Source: Pseudomonadales bacterium (GTDB lineage Bacteria; Pseudomonadota; Gammaproteobacteria; Pseudomonadales; UBA5518). From it: 64,000 nt of DNA. Of the stretch, positions 41,764 to 51,612 are shown in pieces. The notes beneath the pieces are model-generated. The model saw nothing but the letters and a program-made list of their open reading frames with translations, was not told the DNA's origin and made no database searches. The DNA lies in NCBI GenBank assembly GCA_024234165.1, contig JACKOP010000001.1, positions 372,001 to 436,000 of the forward strand, given 5' to 3'. The first letter of the stretch is position 1. Every line of letters begins with the position of its first letter. The translations under genes and the position numbers were made by a program.

Positions 41764-44415
41764 ATGCAAGCAATCCTGCTCCGTCCAAATGGGTCTCCAC
41801 TGCTGCGAGCAGCAATCGTCGCCGGCATGTTCGGGTCGTACACCAGCGTCACAGCCGCACAACAGCCCGGCACCCCGGCATCCGGCGGATTGGTACTGGA
41901 TGAAATCGTCGTGACGGCACAGCGGCGGGCAGAGAACATCCAGGACGTATCGATTGCGATCAGCGCCTTCGACGCCAACACGCTGCGCCAGCAGAGCATC
42001 GCCAACGCGTACGACATCGTCGGCAAGGTACCCAGCGTGATGGTCAGCACCGGTGGTGGCCCGCGCAACTCCGAGGTAGTCGTGATCCGCGGCCAGGGCC
42101 AGACTTACCTCGCGTCGGTCGGCGTTGTGAACTACTTCGCCGAGGTGCCACTGATCCAGGGCACGATCATGCCGACTCAGGGCGCCCCCGGCACCTTCTT
42201 CGATCTCGAATCGCTGCAGGTGCTGCGCGGGCCGCAGGGCACGCTGTTCGGGCGCAACACCACCGGTGGCGCGGTGCTGCTCGGACCAAAGAAGCCCGAC
42301 GAGCATTTCGAGGGCTATGCGCAGGTCCAGGCGGGCAACTACGACGATCGCGAATACGAGGGCGCACTGAACCTGCCGCTGTTCACCGACAAGTTGATGG
42401 TTCGCGCAGCATACAAGGACGTCAGCCGCGACGGTTTCACCAAGGATGTCGGGCCGAGGGCCTTTGGCTTCAATACGGTGTGCGATGTGGGGAGTGGCAA
42501 CTCCTGCGGGTTCGGCAACCCGAACGGTGCGGGATTCGCCGGCAAGGACTACGACAACCAGGACTACTGGCATGCACGGATCAGCGTGCTGTGGCGTCCG
42601 ACCGACAACGTCGAAAACAATCTGATCGCGTTGCGCGGACGATCGCAGGACAACGGCACCGGAATCATCTTCGATGGAGCTGGCCCTGGAGCCAACCTCG
42701 CCAATCTGGTGGGCAACATGGCCTACCACTTCCCGAACCTGTTTTCGCCGGCGACGATGTTCGACCCCGCGGTCACGCAATCGGTACTCGCACGGCAGAA
42801 GGCCCTCGGCAAGCGCAAGACTGCACTGAATACCGACCAGTTCTTCCGCATCGAGCACGACGGTGCAATCGACACGTTGGCGATCGATCTTCGCGACAAC
42901 CTCACCTTCCGCAACATCCTCAGCCACCAGGAAATGAAGATCAGCTACAGCTGGGACAACGACGGTTCGATCCTGCCGATCCTGTCACAGCTACCGCCAT
43001 ACGTTCCGGCCACTGTACACAGCAACCCGCTTGCACCGGCAGGGGCACGCGGCAGCCTGTCGGATGCGAGCCAGTTGACCGAGGAGGCACAACTCGTCGG
43101 CAAGCTGCTCGACGATCGGCTCGACTTCGTTGTCGGTTTGTATTACTCGAAACTGGAGCCTGAAGGCTTGCAGGGAACCGGCACCTTCAACGCTGCAACG
43201 ATCGGACCCGGCACTTTCTATTCGATCGAAACCACCAGCAAGGCGATCTATGCACAGGGAACACTGCAGCTCGGCCTGCTCGCGCCGTCGCTGGAGCGGT
43301 GGAAGCTGACCGTCGGCGCCCGCTACACCGAGGACGAAACCCGGGGTACCCGCTACAGTGAAAACTTCTACGGTGATCGCGTTTATACCGACATCGCGGC
43401 TAACGTGTACACGATTCCACCACGCCGCGCAGTGTTGAAGTCCGAGGAGCCGACCTGGACCCTGGGGCTCGACTACGAGCTGGATGATCGCACGCTGCTC
43501 TACGGCAAGATCACGCATGGCTACAAGGCGGGCGGTTTCAACTACGCAGGGACTGGCCCCCTTACCTACGAGCCGGAGCTGGTCACGAACTACGAAATCG
43601 GCGCCAAGGCAGACTTCGACCTGGGCGGCATGCCGGCCCGTGTGAATGCAAGCGTGTTCCACCTCGACTACAAGGACATCCAGCGAGCCGCCGCCTACAA
43701 CCACCCGATCGGCAGCTTCGTGAACGGTGTCTGCACCGGACCCAACGGCGAGAATTTCTCGAGCAGCCGCACCTGCCTCGACCAGGGTGCCGTGACCTTC
43801 AACGCCGACAAGGCATGGATTCGTGGCGTCGAACTGGAAGCACTGCTTCGGCTGAACCAGAGCTTCGATATTTCGGGCAGCTATTCGTACCTGGACGGCG
43901 AGTACGACGACTTCAGACTCAAGGTGCAGCCAGACCCGATCCGTGGCGGTTACTCCACGTACACCTGCGACGGCCCGCGCCAGATACCGTACATCGGCCA
44001 GCCAGACATGGTCGCGAACCTGTCGTGCATTCCGATGCAGAACATTCCCCGCCACACCGCCTCGCTGAACCTGCGCTACACGCAGCAGCTCGGCGATGAC
44101 CTCGGCGAGGTCGTGCTGCTTGCCGGATGGAACTATCGCGGCAAGCTGTATTCGTCGGCGAGCACGCACCCCAAGGACGATCCGAACGCATGGATCAAGA
44201 GCTACGACGTCCTGAACCTTTCGGCCGAATGGAACGGGATCATGGGTTCGAACTTCGATCTGCGTGCCTTCGTGAACAACGCCACCGACAAGACCTACAA
44301 GGTATTCGGCTACATCGGATTGCAGCAGTCGACCGGTTTCGTGACCGCCACCTATGGCGAGCCACGCATGTACGGTGTCTCGCTGCGCTATCGCTTCGGT
44401 GCACAAGGAGGCTGA
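41764..44415 (+). CDS. TonB-dependent outer-membrane receptor 2
   Basis: Outer-membrane transporter of 883 residues. A signal peptide (LLRAAIVAGMFGSYTSVTAA) is followed by the TonB box region LDEIVVTAQRR. The plug has SLQVLRGPQGTLFGRNTTGGAVLL; the barrel ends with YGVSLRYRFGAQGG. GAGGAG precedes the ATG by eight bases. Four cysteines in the C-terminal half (CTGPNG, RTCLDQG, YTCDGP, LSCIP) could form two extracellular disulphides. It starts the unit leading to the molybdoenzyme and is probably under LysR control. Confidence 0.93.
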   Translation: MQAILLRPNGSPLLRAAIVAGMFGSYTSVTAAQQPGTPASGGLVLDEIVVTAQRRAENIQDVSIAISAFDANTLRQQSIANAYDIVGKVPSVMVSTGGGPRNSEVVVIRGQGQTYLASVGVVNYFAEVPLIQGTIMPTQGAPGTFFDLESLQVLRGPQGTLFGRNTTGGAVLLGPKKPDEHFEGYAQVQAGNYDDREYEGALNLPLFTDKLMVRAAYKDVSRDGFTKDVGPRAFGFNTVCDVGSGNSCGFGNPNGAGFAGKDYDNQDYWHARISVLWRPTDNVENNLIALRGRSQDNGTGIIFDGAGPGANLANLVGNMAYHFPNLFSPATMFDPAVTQSVLARQKALGKRKTALNTDQFFRIEHDGAIDTLAIDLRDNLTFRNILSHQEMKISYSWDNDGSILPILSQLPPYVPATVHSNPLAPAGARGSLSDASQLTEEAQLVGKLLDDRLDFVVGLYYSKLEPEGLQGTGTFNAATIGPGTFYSIETTSKAIYAQGTLQLGLLAPSLERWKLTVGARYTEDETRGTRYSENFYGDRVYTDIAANVYTIPPRRAVLKSEEPTWTLGLDYELDDRTLLYGKITHGYKAGGFNYAGTGPLTYEPELVTNYEIGAKADFDLGGMPARVNASVFHLDYKDIQRAAAYNHPIGSFVNGVCTGPNGENFSSSRTCLDQGAVTFNADKAWIRGVELEALLRLNQSFDISGSYSYLDGEYDDFRLKVQPDPIRGGYSTYTCDGPRQIPYIGQPDMVANLSCIPMQNIPRHTASLNLRYTQQLGDDLGEVVLLAGWNYRGKLYSSASTHPKDDPNAWIKSYDVLNLSAEWNGIMGSNFDLRAFVNNATDKTYKVFGYIGLQQSTGFVTATYGEPRMYGVSLRYRFGAQGG

Positions 44416-44528
44416 TTCACCCGGCGGGACCTCGAACATCGCAGAAAGATCGCAAGCTCCCCGTGCAGGAGGGTATGCTGAAACAGCAGTCGTGAAGTGG
44501 GCCACATGTCCTGAGGAGGAGTTTGCAC

Positions 44529-47393
44529 ATGCAACCGATCCATGCGACTCGCCGGGATTTTCTGCGCAGCGCAGCCATCGGTACGCTCGCGCTCACGCTG
44601 GACCTGAAAAGCCTTCGCTCGCTCATGGCGGATGATCGTCTGCCAGAGCAAGCGCGGGCATATGCCGGTTATCGCGACGTCTACCGCCGCAAGTGGCGAT
44701 GGGATCGCATCGGCATAGGCACGCATTCGTGCACGAACTGCGCAAGCGGCGGCTGCTCGTGGGACCTGTATGTGCGCGACGGCATCGTCTGGCGGGAAGA
44801 ACAGGCGGCTCCGTATACACAGACCAACGCGAGCGTCCCCGACGCCAATCCGCGTGGTTGCCAGAAAGGCGCGCTGGCCAGTGTGCTGTACCGCAGCCCG
44901 GCACGGATTCGCTATCCCCTGAAGCGCGTGGGGAAGCGTGGTGAGAATCGCTGGAAACGCATCAGCTGGGACGAAGCGCTTGACGAGATTGCAGCGCAAC
45001 TGGTCGACACGCTCTCGACGCGCGGCGGCGTCGGGGCGTACTGCGAGAACGGCAACAACAGCGACTTCGGCCCGAGCTGGATCGCGATGGTGCGCTTCTT
45101 CAACCAGCTCGGCATACCGATCACCGAAAACTTTGCCAGCACCGGCGACCTGATGACCGGCGGGACGGTCACGCTCGGCGCCCCTGTACCAGGCGGCTCC
45201 TCGGATGACTGGTTCCGCAGCGACTACTTCGTGAACTGGTTCGGCAACCCGATCACGACCCGGATGCCTGATGCACACTTCATCACCGAAATGCGCTACC
45301 GCGGCGGCAGGTACGTATCGATCACACCGGACTACAACGCGAGTGCGATCCATGCCGACCTGTGGATAGGACCGCGTCCGGGCACCGATGCGGCGCTCGC
45401 GCTGGCGGCCTGCAGGATCATTCTCGACGAGAATCTGCACGATCTGCCCTACATCATTGAGCAGACCGACCTGCCGCTGCTGATCCGTGAAGACACCCGA
45501 CAGTTCCTGCGCGAATCCGACGTGATCGGGGGTGGCCGGCGCGAGTGCTTCGCATGGTGGGATGCCCGGAGGCAGGAAATCGTCTGGTCGACGAGCTCGG
45601 CAGGGTTCGACAAGGATCGACGCACGCTGAAGCTGGCACCCGAGGACCGGGTCGACATCGACCCCCATAATGCGCATGTGCAACTGCTGTCGGGAGAGGA
45701 TGTGCGGCTGCGCAGTGCATTTTCGCTGCTGCGCGACACACTCGATGCCTACGACACCGATAGCGCCTCGAGAATTACCGGCGTACACCCGGACGTGATC
45801 CGGCGCTTTGCACGCGAGTTCGCCACCGCAAGGTCGGCGAAAATCTATATTGGTGCGGCTGCCGGCAAGATCCTGCACGGCGAGCTGGTGCAGCGTGCGA
45901 CGATCCTGCTGTGCGCACTGACCGGCAATAACGGCCGTATCGGTGGCGGCTGGGAAGTCATGACGTTCTGGGAACTCGACGGCAAGATCCTTTCTGCCTT
46001 CCACGACTTCCCCAGCGATCTGATCGCGGGCGACATGAACAGCATCTACCCGGCTCTGATCGACATCGGTTCCCGCCAGGCAGAAAGCCCTGCGTTCATC
46101 TCGGGATCGCTGATGATGCTGATGAACGGCGGCACACGCGACGCACAACTCAAGCCCGAGTACAACGACCCGACACTGCCTCGCACCCCGGAGGCGTTCC
46201 TCGAAGACGCGCTTGCAAGCAACGAATTGCATAACGTGCCGGGCGCGGAACTCGCCAATCCGGACGTGATCTTCAACATGTTCGGCAACCCGTTCCGGCA
46301 TCGCCGCATGGGCGAGCGACTTGGCAGGACACTGTTCGCGAAAGCCAGGCTGGTCGTCGATATCACGCTGCGAATGGACGACACCGCACGCCACTCCGAC
46401 ATCCTGCTGCCTACGGCCGGACCGTACGAAAAGCTCGGATTCAAGTACTCGGTCGCGTATCCACCATACCTGCACCTCGCCGACAAGGCTGTCGAGCCGC
46501 TTGGCGAGGCGAAGTCGGACTGGGAGATCCTGTCGCTGCTGATGCAGCGCGTCGAGACCGAAGCAAGGCGCCGCAGCGTAGCAAAGGTGAAGACCTACCG
46601 CGGCGTCGAGTACGACCTCGGTCAGGCGTACTGGCGCTTCAGCGACAAGGGACGCATCGGTCCGCGCGAGGATGAAAGGATCATGCGCCTGATTCTCGCT
46701 CTGTCACCAGCCACGCGAGGCATCACGCTGGAGGATCTGCGCGCGAACAGGGGCGTCATGCGCTACACCGGCGTGAGCCGGATGGGCAGGATGTGGTGCG
46801 GCACCAGCGATTACCGTCCCGACGAACCGCTGGTTCCGTACCAGGACTACGTCACCAGGAAGGTACCGTGGCCGACCAGCACCGGTCGCCAGCAGTTCTA
46901 CATCGACCATCCTTTCTATATCGAAATCGGCGAGACGCTTCCGGTGCACAAGCAACCGCCGAAAGCCGGCGGTGACTATCCGCTGGTCATGACCTGTGGT
47001 CATACGCGCTGGAGCGTGCACACGCTATGGCGTGACGTCGATATCCTGCTGCAGTTGCAGCGAGGCGAGCCGGTGATTTTCGTAAACCCTGACGATGCAA
47101 ACCATCGCGGTCTCATCGATCATGACTATGCCGCCGTGCATAACGACCTCGGCGAGTTCATCGCACGGGTGAAACTCACGCCCGGGATACAACCGGGGCA
47201 GGTCCACATCTACCACGCCTGGCTCGCCAGCCAGCATGTGGGCGGCCACGCCAGCGATGCGATCACGCCAAGCCCGGCACGAGTGACGAATTTCGTCGGG
47301 CGACATGGCCATCTGGTCAACGAGGTCGGCTGGCTCGATCTCAGCGGCAACGATCGCGACACGCGTGTCGATTTGCGTAAATATACGTCCTGA
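44529..47393 (+). CDS. Molybdopterin oxidoreductase alpha subunit, type II DMSO-reductase family
   Basis: Periplasmic Mo-bis-MGD catalytic subunit of 954 residues. A Tat signal begins ATRRDFLRSAA (Arg 8, Arg 9). The FS0 cluster ligands are His 66, Cys 71, Cys 76 and Cys 111 (HX4CX4CX34C). The following GDLMTGG Asp matches the position of the Mo-coordinating Asp of NarG, and SSDDWFRSDYFVNWFGNP, RMPDAHFITEMRYRGGRYVSITPDY and RPGTDAALALA follow the NarG/EbdA/DdhA pattern. Known relatives hydroxylate ethylbenzene, cymene or the steroid side chain (C25 dehydrogenase). A TorD-type chaperone gene follows, but no iron-sulphur beta or haem gamma subunit is in the window. GGAGGA lies eight bases before the ATG. 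Confidence 0.88.
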   Translation: MQPIHATRRDFLRSAAIGTLALTLDLKSLRSLMADDRLPEQARAYAGYRDVYRRKWRWDRIGIGTHSCTNCASGGCSWDLYVRDGIVWREEQAAPYTQTNASVPDANPRGCQKGALASVLYRSPARIRYPLKRVGKRGENRWKRISWDEALDEIAAQLVDTLSTRGGVGAYCENGNNSDFGPSWIAMVRFFNQLGIPITENFASTGDLMTGGTVTLGAPVPGGSSDDWFRSDYFVNWFGNPITTRMPDAHFITEMRYRGGRYVSITPDYNASAIHADLWIGPRPGTDAALALAACRIILDENLHDLPYIIEQTDLPLLIREDTRQFLRESDVIGGGRRECFAWWDARRQEIVWSTSSAGFDKDRRTLKLAPEDRVDIDPHNAHVQLLSGEDVRLRSAFSLLRDTLDAYDTDSASRITGVHPDVIRRFAREFATARSAKIYIGAAAGKILHGELVQRATILLCALTGNNGRIGGGWEVMTFWELDGKILSAFHDFPSDLIAGDMNSIYPALIDIGSRQAESPAFISGSLMMLMNGGTRDAQLKPEYNDPTLPRTPEAFLEDALASNELHNVPGAELANPDVIFNMFGNPFRHRRMGERLGRTLFAKARLVVDITLRMDDTARHSDILLPTAGPYEKLGFKYSVAYPPYLHLADKAVEPLGEAKSDWEILSLLMQRVETEARRRSVAKVKTYRGVEYDLGQAYWRFSDKGRIGPREDERIMRLILALSPATRGITLEDLRANRGVMRYTGVSRMGRMWCGTSDYRPDEPLVPYQDYVTRKVPWPTSTGRQQFYIDHPFYIEIGETLPVHKQPPKAGGDYPLVMTCGHTRWSVHTLWRDVDILLQLQRGEPVIFVNPDDANHRGLIDHDYAAVHNDLGEFIARVKLTPGIQPGQVHIYHAWLASQHVGGHASDAITPSPARVTNFVGRHGHLVNEVGWLDLSGNDRDTRVDLRKYTS

Positions 47394-47473
47394 GCGAAGC
47401 CGTGCGGTGTTGTCGCACGCGACAGCACCGGACCTTTGCAAGGACCACGATAAACCAGAGCAGGATCGGCATC

Positions 47474-48112
47474 GTGATCGAGACATCGCGCAGCCTGAGC
47501 TATCTCGCGTTCGCAACGGCTTTCACTTATCCGGATCAGGAAGTCTTGCAGGCGATTCGGGGCGGCGAGTTGGCCGGCGCCCTGCAGCGGCTGCTCGGGG
47601 CCGTCGATCCTGCCCTGGTTGCAGACGTGGACTGGAAGGCGCTGGGCAGCGCCGTACCGGACGACGACACGCTGCTGGTCGAGTTCACGCGGCTATTCGA
47701 GGCAGGCGCGAACGGTCCCGACTGTCCGCTCAACGGCGCGCACCACCAGGGCAGAAAGACGGATCTGCACGAGGAACTGGTTCGCTTCTACGATTTCTTC
47801 GGACTGTCGCTCGACCACGCCACGCAGGGTGAACCGGACCATCTGCTCACCGAACTCGAGTTCCTGCATTTCCTGGCGTTCCAGGAGGCACAGCTCGGGG
47901 CGGCTGGCGAAGACGTGGGTGCCCTGCTCCGTGCACAACGTGATTTCATCGAACGGCATCCCGGCGCCTGGGTACCCGCCTTGCGCGAACAGCTGGCCAA
48001 ACACGATGCACCTCGCATCTTTTGCGAACTTGCACGACTGCTTGAACGTTTTCTCGAATTCGAACTGATACGCTTACGCCGGCAGACCGGTGGCGAATCC
48101 ATCGCACATTGA
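47474..48112 (+). CDS. TorD/DmsD-family molybdoenzyme chaperone
   Basis: Cytoplasmic system-specific chaperone of 212 residues for insertion of the molybdenum cofactor and Tat proofreading. It is all-helical and has the family's LLVEFTRLFEAGANGPDCPL (position of the usual YxxLF...GP motif), HEELVRFYDFFGLSLD, DHLLTELEFLHFLAFQEA. The GTG at 47474 with AGGA upstream is the likely start; 47402 would add unrelated residues. It directly follows the molybdoenzyme gene, as ebdD or ddhD do in known loci. Confidence 0.85.
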   Translation: MIETSRSLSYLAFATAFTYPDQEVLQAIRGGELAGALQRLLGAVDPALVADVDWKALGSAVPDDDTLLVEFTRLFEAGANGPDCPLNGAHHQGRKTDLHEELVRFYDFFGLSLDHATQGEPDHLLTELEFLHFLAFQEAQLGAAGEDVGALLRAQRDFIERHPGAWVPALREQLAKHDAPRIFCELARLLERFLEFELIRLRRQTGGESIAH

Positions 48113-48156
48113 ATGCTTTTGGTCCGTTTCATCGACCTACCGAAGGACACACCCAG

Positions 48157-49203
48157 ATGAAGCACTATCACTACACGTCCACAGCGCCGCTCGAAGGGCT
48201 GCCGGGAGCTGTTTTCGGCCTCGCGCTGCGCGAGTCGCCCGTGCCAACACCTGGTCCGGGCGAGGTACTGGTACGCATGCGCGCCAGCGCCCTGAACTTC
48301 GCCGATCTGGTATTCCTGCACGGCAGCGTGCCGCAGGTGGATGGTGTGGTGCCGCTACTCGACGGCGCCGGTGAAATCGCAACAGTCGGCGACGGAGTCG
48401 ACGGCTGGCGCAGCGGGGACAAAGTGATCGTGCATCCGCACCGCAAGTGGATCGCCGGCGAACCCTGTCCCGAGCACTACGGTGAGGTACTCGGCAGCCT
48501 GGTCGATGGCACGCTTGCCGAATACGCACTGATGCCTGCCGAAGCGCTGGTCGCGATGCCAGCCCATCTTTCCTTTGCCGAAGCGGCTGCCCTGCCCTGC
48601 GCCGGCCTGTCGGCATGGAACAGCATCCTCGGCGGCCCTCCCGCACGCCGCCCGTGCCTGCCCGGAGAAACGGTGCTGGTGCAGGGTACCGGCGGTGTTT
48701 CGCTGTTTGCGCTGCAGTTCGCGAAACTTGCCGGATGCCGGGTGATCGCCACCACATCGACCGCCGCCAAGGCCGAACTGCTGCAGCGCATGGGCGCCGA
48801 CGCCGTCGTGAACTATCGCGAAAATCCGCAGTGGAGCGATGCGGTTCTCGCGGCCACCAATGGGCGCGGCGTCGATCTGGTGGTCGAGGTCGGCGGTCCG
48901 AACACACTGGCACAGTCGATACGCAGCGTACGTGTCGGCGGACGGATCGCGATGATCGGCATCGTTGGCGGACTCGGCAGCATAGACTACCTGCACCTGT
49001 TGCCAGTGATCGAACGCGCCTTGACGTTGTTTGCGAACGCGATGGGCAGTCGTGCCGATCTTTCGGCGATGCTGCGTGCGGTCGCACAACATCGCCTGCG
49101 GCCGGTGATCGATCGCGAATTTCCATTCGCTCAGGCAACGCAGGCTGTGCAGCATTTCGCTGCACGCGGCCATATCGGCAAGGTAGTGATCACACATGAC
49201 TGA
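48157..49203 (+). CDS. Quinone-oxidoreductase-like MDR protein
   Basis: Medium-chain dehydrogenase/reductase of 348 residues, NADPH:quinone reductase type. The GroES-like domain has RMRASALNFADLVFLHG, without the zinc ligands of alcohol dehydrogenases. The Rossmann fold starts at VLVQGTGGVSLFALQFAKLAG and continues with RMGADAVVNYRE. GAAGGA precedes the ATG by eight bases. It may reduce an enoyl-CoA or ketone intermediate. Its end overlaps the APH-type kinase start by eight bases. Confidence 0.88.
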   Translation: MKHYHYTSTAPLEGLPGAVFGLALRESPVPTPGPGEVLVRMRASALNFADLVFLHGSVPQVDGVVPLLDGAGEIATVGDGVDGWRSGDKVIVHPHRKWIAGEPCPEHYGEVLGSLVDGTLAEYALMPAEALVAMPAHLSFAEAAALPCAGLSAWNSILGGPPARRPCLPGETVLVQGTGGVSLFALQFAKLAGCRVIATTSTAAKAELLQRMGADAVVNYRENPQWSDAVLAATNGRGVDLVVEVGGPNTLAQSIRSVRVGGRIAMIGIVGGLGSIDYLHLLPVIERALTLFANAMGSRADLSAMLRAVAQHRLRPVIDREFPFAQATQAVQHFAARGHIGKVVITHD

Positions 49204-50332
49204 AACGACGCAGCAACTCACGGCAGGGCGCACCAGCACACGCGATCCGGCTGAACTCCACACACTCCTGAGCGCGTGGTTCGAACGCACGCTGGGCGCG
49301 CAGAGCAGGCCACGCCTGTCGGCGCTCAGCAGTCCCGGCAAGGCCGGCATGTCGAGCGAGACACTGCTGTTCGACATGCAGTGGAACGAACAGGGACAGG
49401 AGCGCAGCGGCAGCTTCGTCGCGCGTCTGCCGCCCCCGGCGGACGCGTTTCCGCTGTTTCCCCGCTACGACTTCGATCTGCAGGTCAACGTGATGCGCCT
49501 GGTCAGCAGCCACACCAACGTACCGGTACCCGGTGTACCGTGGCAGGAGCGCTCCAGCGAGGCGCTGGGTGTCCCGTTCTTCGTGATGGAACGCATCGAC
49601 GGTGCCATGGTGCCCGACAGCCCACCCTACGTCTTCGGCGGCTGGCTGGCCGACGCCTCGCCCGCGCAGCAGCGCCAGGTCCAAGACGAGATGCTGCGTG
49701 CGATCGCCGGCATTCACGGTATCCGTGCCGGTGCCAGCGAAATCGCCTTCCTGAACATCGACCAGCCAGGCGACACTGCATTACGCCGGCACTTTGCGCG
49801 CGAACGGGCACTTTACGAATGGGGACGCGGCGAGCTGCGCTTTCCACTCGTCGAGCGCTTGTTCGACTGGCTGGAGGCACACTGGCCCGCACAGGAGGGC
49901 GAACCGGTGGTGAGCTGGGGTGATGCGCGTCCTGCAAACGCGTTGTGGCGCGACACGCACATCGTCGCAGTGCTCGACTGGGAACTCGCGATGCTCGGGC
50001 CACGTGAAATGGACGTTGGCTACCTGATCTTCTTCCACCAGTATTTCCGACACATCGCGAAAGTCATCGCGGGCATCGACACGATGGCCGATTTCCTGCG
50101 CCGTGATGCCGTGGTTGCCGGCTATGAAGCGCTGACCGGTGTGCAGCTCGACAACATCGACTGGTATATCAACTACGGGTTGCTGCAGCAGTCGGTGATC
50201 GATATCCGCGTCACGCAGCGGCGCATCCTGTTCGGCGAACTGGAACGCCCGCAGAACACCGACGAATACCTCTTCGGTCGGCAACTGATCGAACGGGTAC
50301 TGGCCGGCGATCGCGATATCTGGCTGTCGTAG
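49196..50332 (+). CDS. APH-family phosphotransferase (ACAD10/LvaA-like)
   Basis: Protein-kinase-fold small-molecule kinase, 378 residues. Catalytic loop VSWGDARPANALW has Asp and Asn in the Brenner arrangement, with SWGD in place of the commoner HGD; the metal-binding Asp is in AVLDWELAMLG. N-terminal lobe features include GSFVARLPPP and VPFFVMERIDGAMV. Members of this branch phosphorylate 4-hydroxyacyl-CoA or acids in levulinate and 4-hydroxy fatty acid degradation. The gene sits in a catabolic unit rather than a resistance context. Translation overlaps the MDR gene. Confidence 0.85.
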   Translation: MTETTQQLTAGRTSTRDPAELHTLLSAWFERTLGAQSRPRLSALSSPGKAGMSSETLLFDMQWNEQGQERSGSFVARLPPPADAFPLFPRYDFDLQVNVMRLVSSHTNVPVPGVPWQERSSEALGVPFFVMERIDGAMVPDSPPYVFGGWLADASPAQQRQVQDEMLRAIAGIHGIRAGASEIAFLNIDQPGDTALRRHFARERALYEWGRGELRFPLVERLFDWLEAHWPAQEGEPVVSWGDARPANALWRDTHIVAVLDWELAMLGPREMDVGYLIFFHQYFRHIAKVIAGIDTMADFLRRDAVVAGYEALTGVQLDNIDWYINYGLLQQSVIDIRVTQRRILFGELERPQNTDEYLFGRQLIERVLAGDRDIWLS

Positions 50333-50406
50333 GCCCGGGCTGTGCCGGAACATGTTCGACTACAGACCCGAACCGGGCAGACACGATCACACACAGAGGC
50401 GCACTC

Positions 50407-51585
50407 ATGGACAACACCGTCAGCCCCGGCAGCAACCCCATCGGGCCCCTGATCGAGGCCGACGAGCAGTTCTGCCACCAGGTCATGGATTCCTTCGCCT
50501 GCGTGGGCAGTACAGATCCCTCGTGGACCGAGAAGGTCTGCGCGATGGCGATGGCCCGCAACGGTAGCCTGCAGCTCGGCTTCGGGCTCGGCAAGTACAC
50601 CAACCGCAACGTGATGGACGCCTACGCGGGCATCTCACGCGGCAAGGAACAGATCACGGTGCGCGCCAGCCGCGAGCTCGCACCGGAAGCAAACCTGACT
50701 GCAATCGGCCCGATCCGCTACGAAGTGGTGGAGCCGCTGAAGAAGGTGCGCTTCGTCCTCGAACCCAACGCCACGCAACCGATCGCCTTCAATTGCCTGT
50801 TCGAGTACCGCATTCCGGCCCGTTTCGAGGATCGCACGCATATTCGCCAGGGGTATCGGGTGATGAGCGAGCTGGTGCGCTATCACCAGATCGGCATCGC
50901 ATCAGGCTGGATCGAGGTCGACGGCGTGCGCACCGTGATCGATCCCGACGGCTGGGTCTGTACGCGCGACCACTCGTGGGGCGTACGCTACGGCGTCGGT
51001 CACCCGCTGATCGACGCCGAGCCGCCCGGCGTCGGCATGCAGGCCGATTACGAGTTCTTCTGGAGCCCGAGCTACCTGCAGCGCGCCGACGGCAGCCATT
51101 ACGCGATTTTTCTCAGCTTCAACCAGTTCGACACCGCAAGCGGGCGTACGCGCTCGGTGATGTCCGCGATCGAGCACCCGGACGGGCGCATCGAGCGCAT
51201 CGTCGATATCGAACCCGAACTCGAGTACCACCCGGTCAACCGTCGCCTGCTCGGCGGCAGAATCGTATGTCGCATGGCCGACGGCTCACTGCGCCCGATG
51301 ACCATCGAGGTGCTGTCGGATACGGGTTTTCATCTTGGTGCCGGACTCTATTTCGGTTTCGAAGGCCAGTTTCACGGCGGCTGGCGCGGCAGGCTGCACG
51401 TCGACGGCGAACGCATCATCGACTGCAGCACGCTCGAGAACGCCAAGCGCCTGCACCAGATCCGCGACACAGCAGTGCGCATCAGCGACCCGGTCGGCGG
51501 CGGCGTGGGCTGGGGCAACTGGCAACCCATGATGGTGGGCAAGAACGAACGGCTCGGCCTGAAGGCCGAGGATTCATTCTCCTGA
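50407..51585 (+). CDS. Uncharacterised protein, possibly AttH-like beta-barrel
   Basis: A 392-residue soluble protein without signal peptide that I cannot name with certainty. It is rich in aromatic strands, e.g. FEYRIPARFEDRTHIRQGY, GWVCTRDHSWGVRYGVGHP, HYAIFLSFNQFDTASGR and GLYFGFEGQFHGGWRG. The paired half-domain layout recalls the AttH/CrtC-like two-lobed lipocalin fold and proteins labelled DUF7064/DUF7065. The DHSWG and FHGGW motifs with His and Trp could be a ligand or catalytic site. It follows the kinase gene by 74 bases on the same strand and precedes the pseudogene stub. Confidence 0.65.
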   Translation: MDNTVSPGSNPIGPLIEADEQFCHQVMDSFACVGSTDPSWTEKVCAMAMARNGSLQLGFGLGKYTNRNVMDAYAGISRGKEQITVRASRELAPEANLTAIGPIRYEVVEPLKKVRFVLEPNATQPIAFNCLFEYRIPARFEDRTHIRQGYRVMSELVRYHQIGIASGWIEVDGVRTVIDPDGWVCTRDHSWGVRYGVGHPLIDAEPPGVGMQADYEFFWSPSYLQRADGSHYAIFLSFNQFDTASGRTRSVMSAIEHPDGRIERIVDIEPELEYHPVNRRLLGGRIVCRMADGSLRPMTIEVLSDTGFHLGAGLYFGFEGQFHGGWRGRLHVDGERIIDCSTLENAKRLHQIRDTAVRISDPVGGGVGWGNWQPMMVGKNERLGLKAEDSFS

Positions 51586-51612
51586 TTCTGCATTGCCCGG
51601 AGACGATGCGCG

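Noticed and set aside
44388..46475. 695-codon open frame on the minus strand
   Set aside because: Opposite the molybdoenzyme gene, whose Tat signal and cluster ligands are unmistakable.
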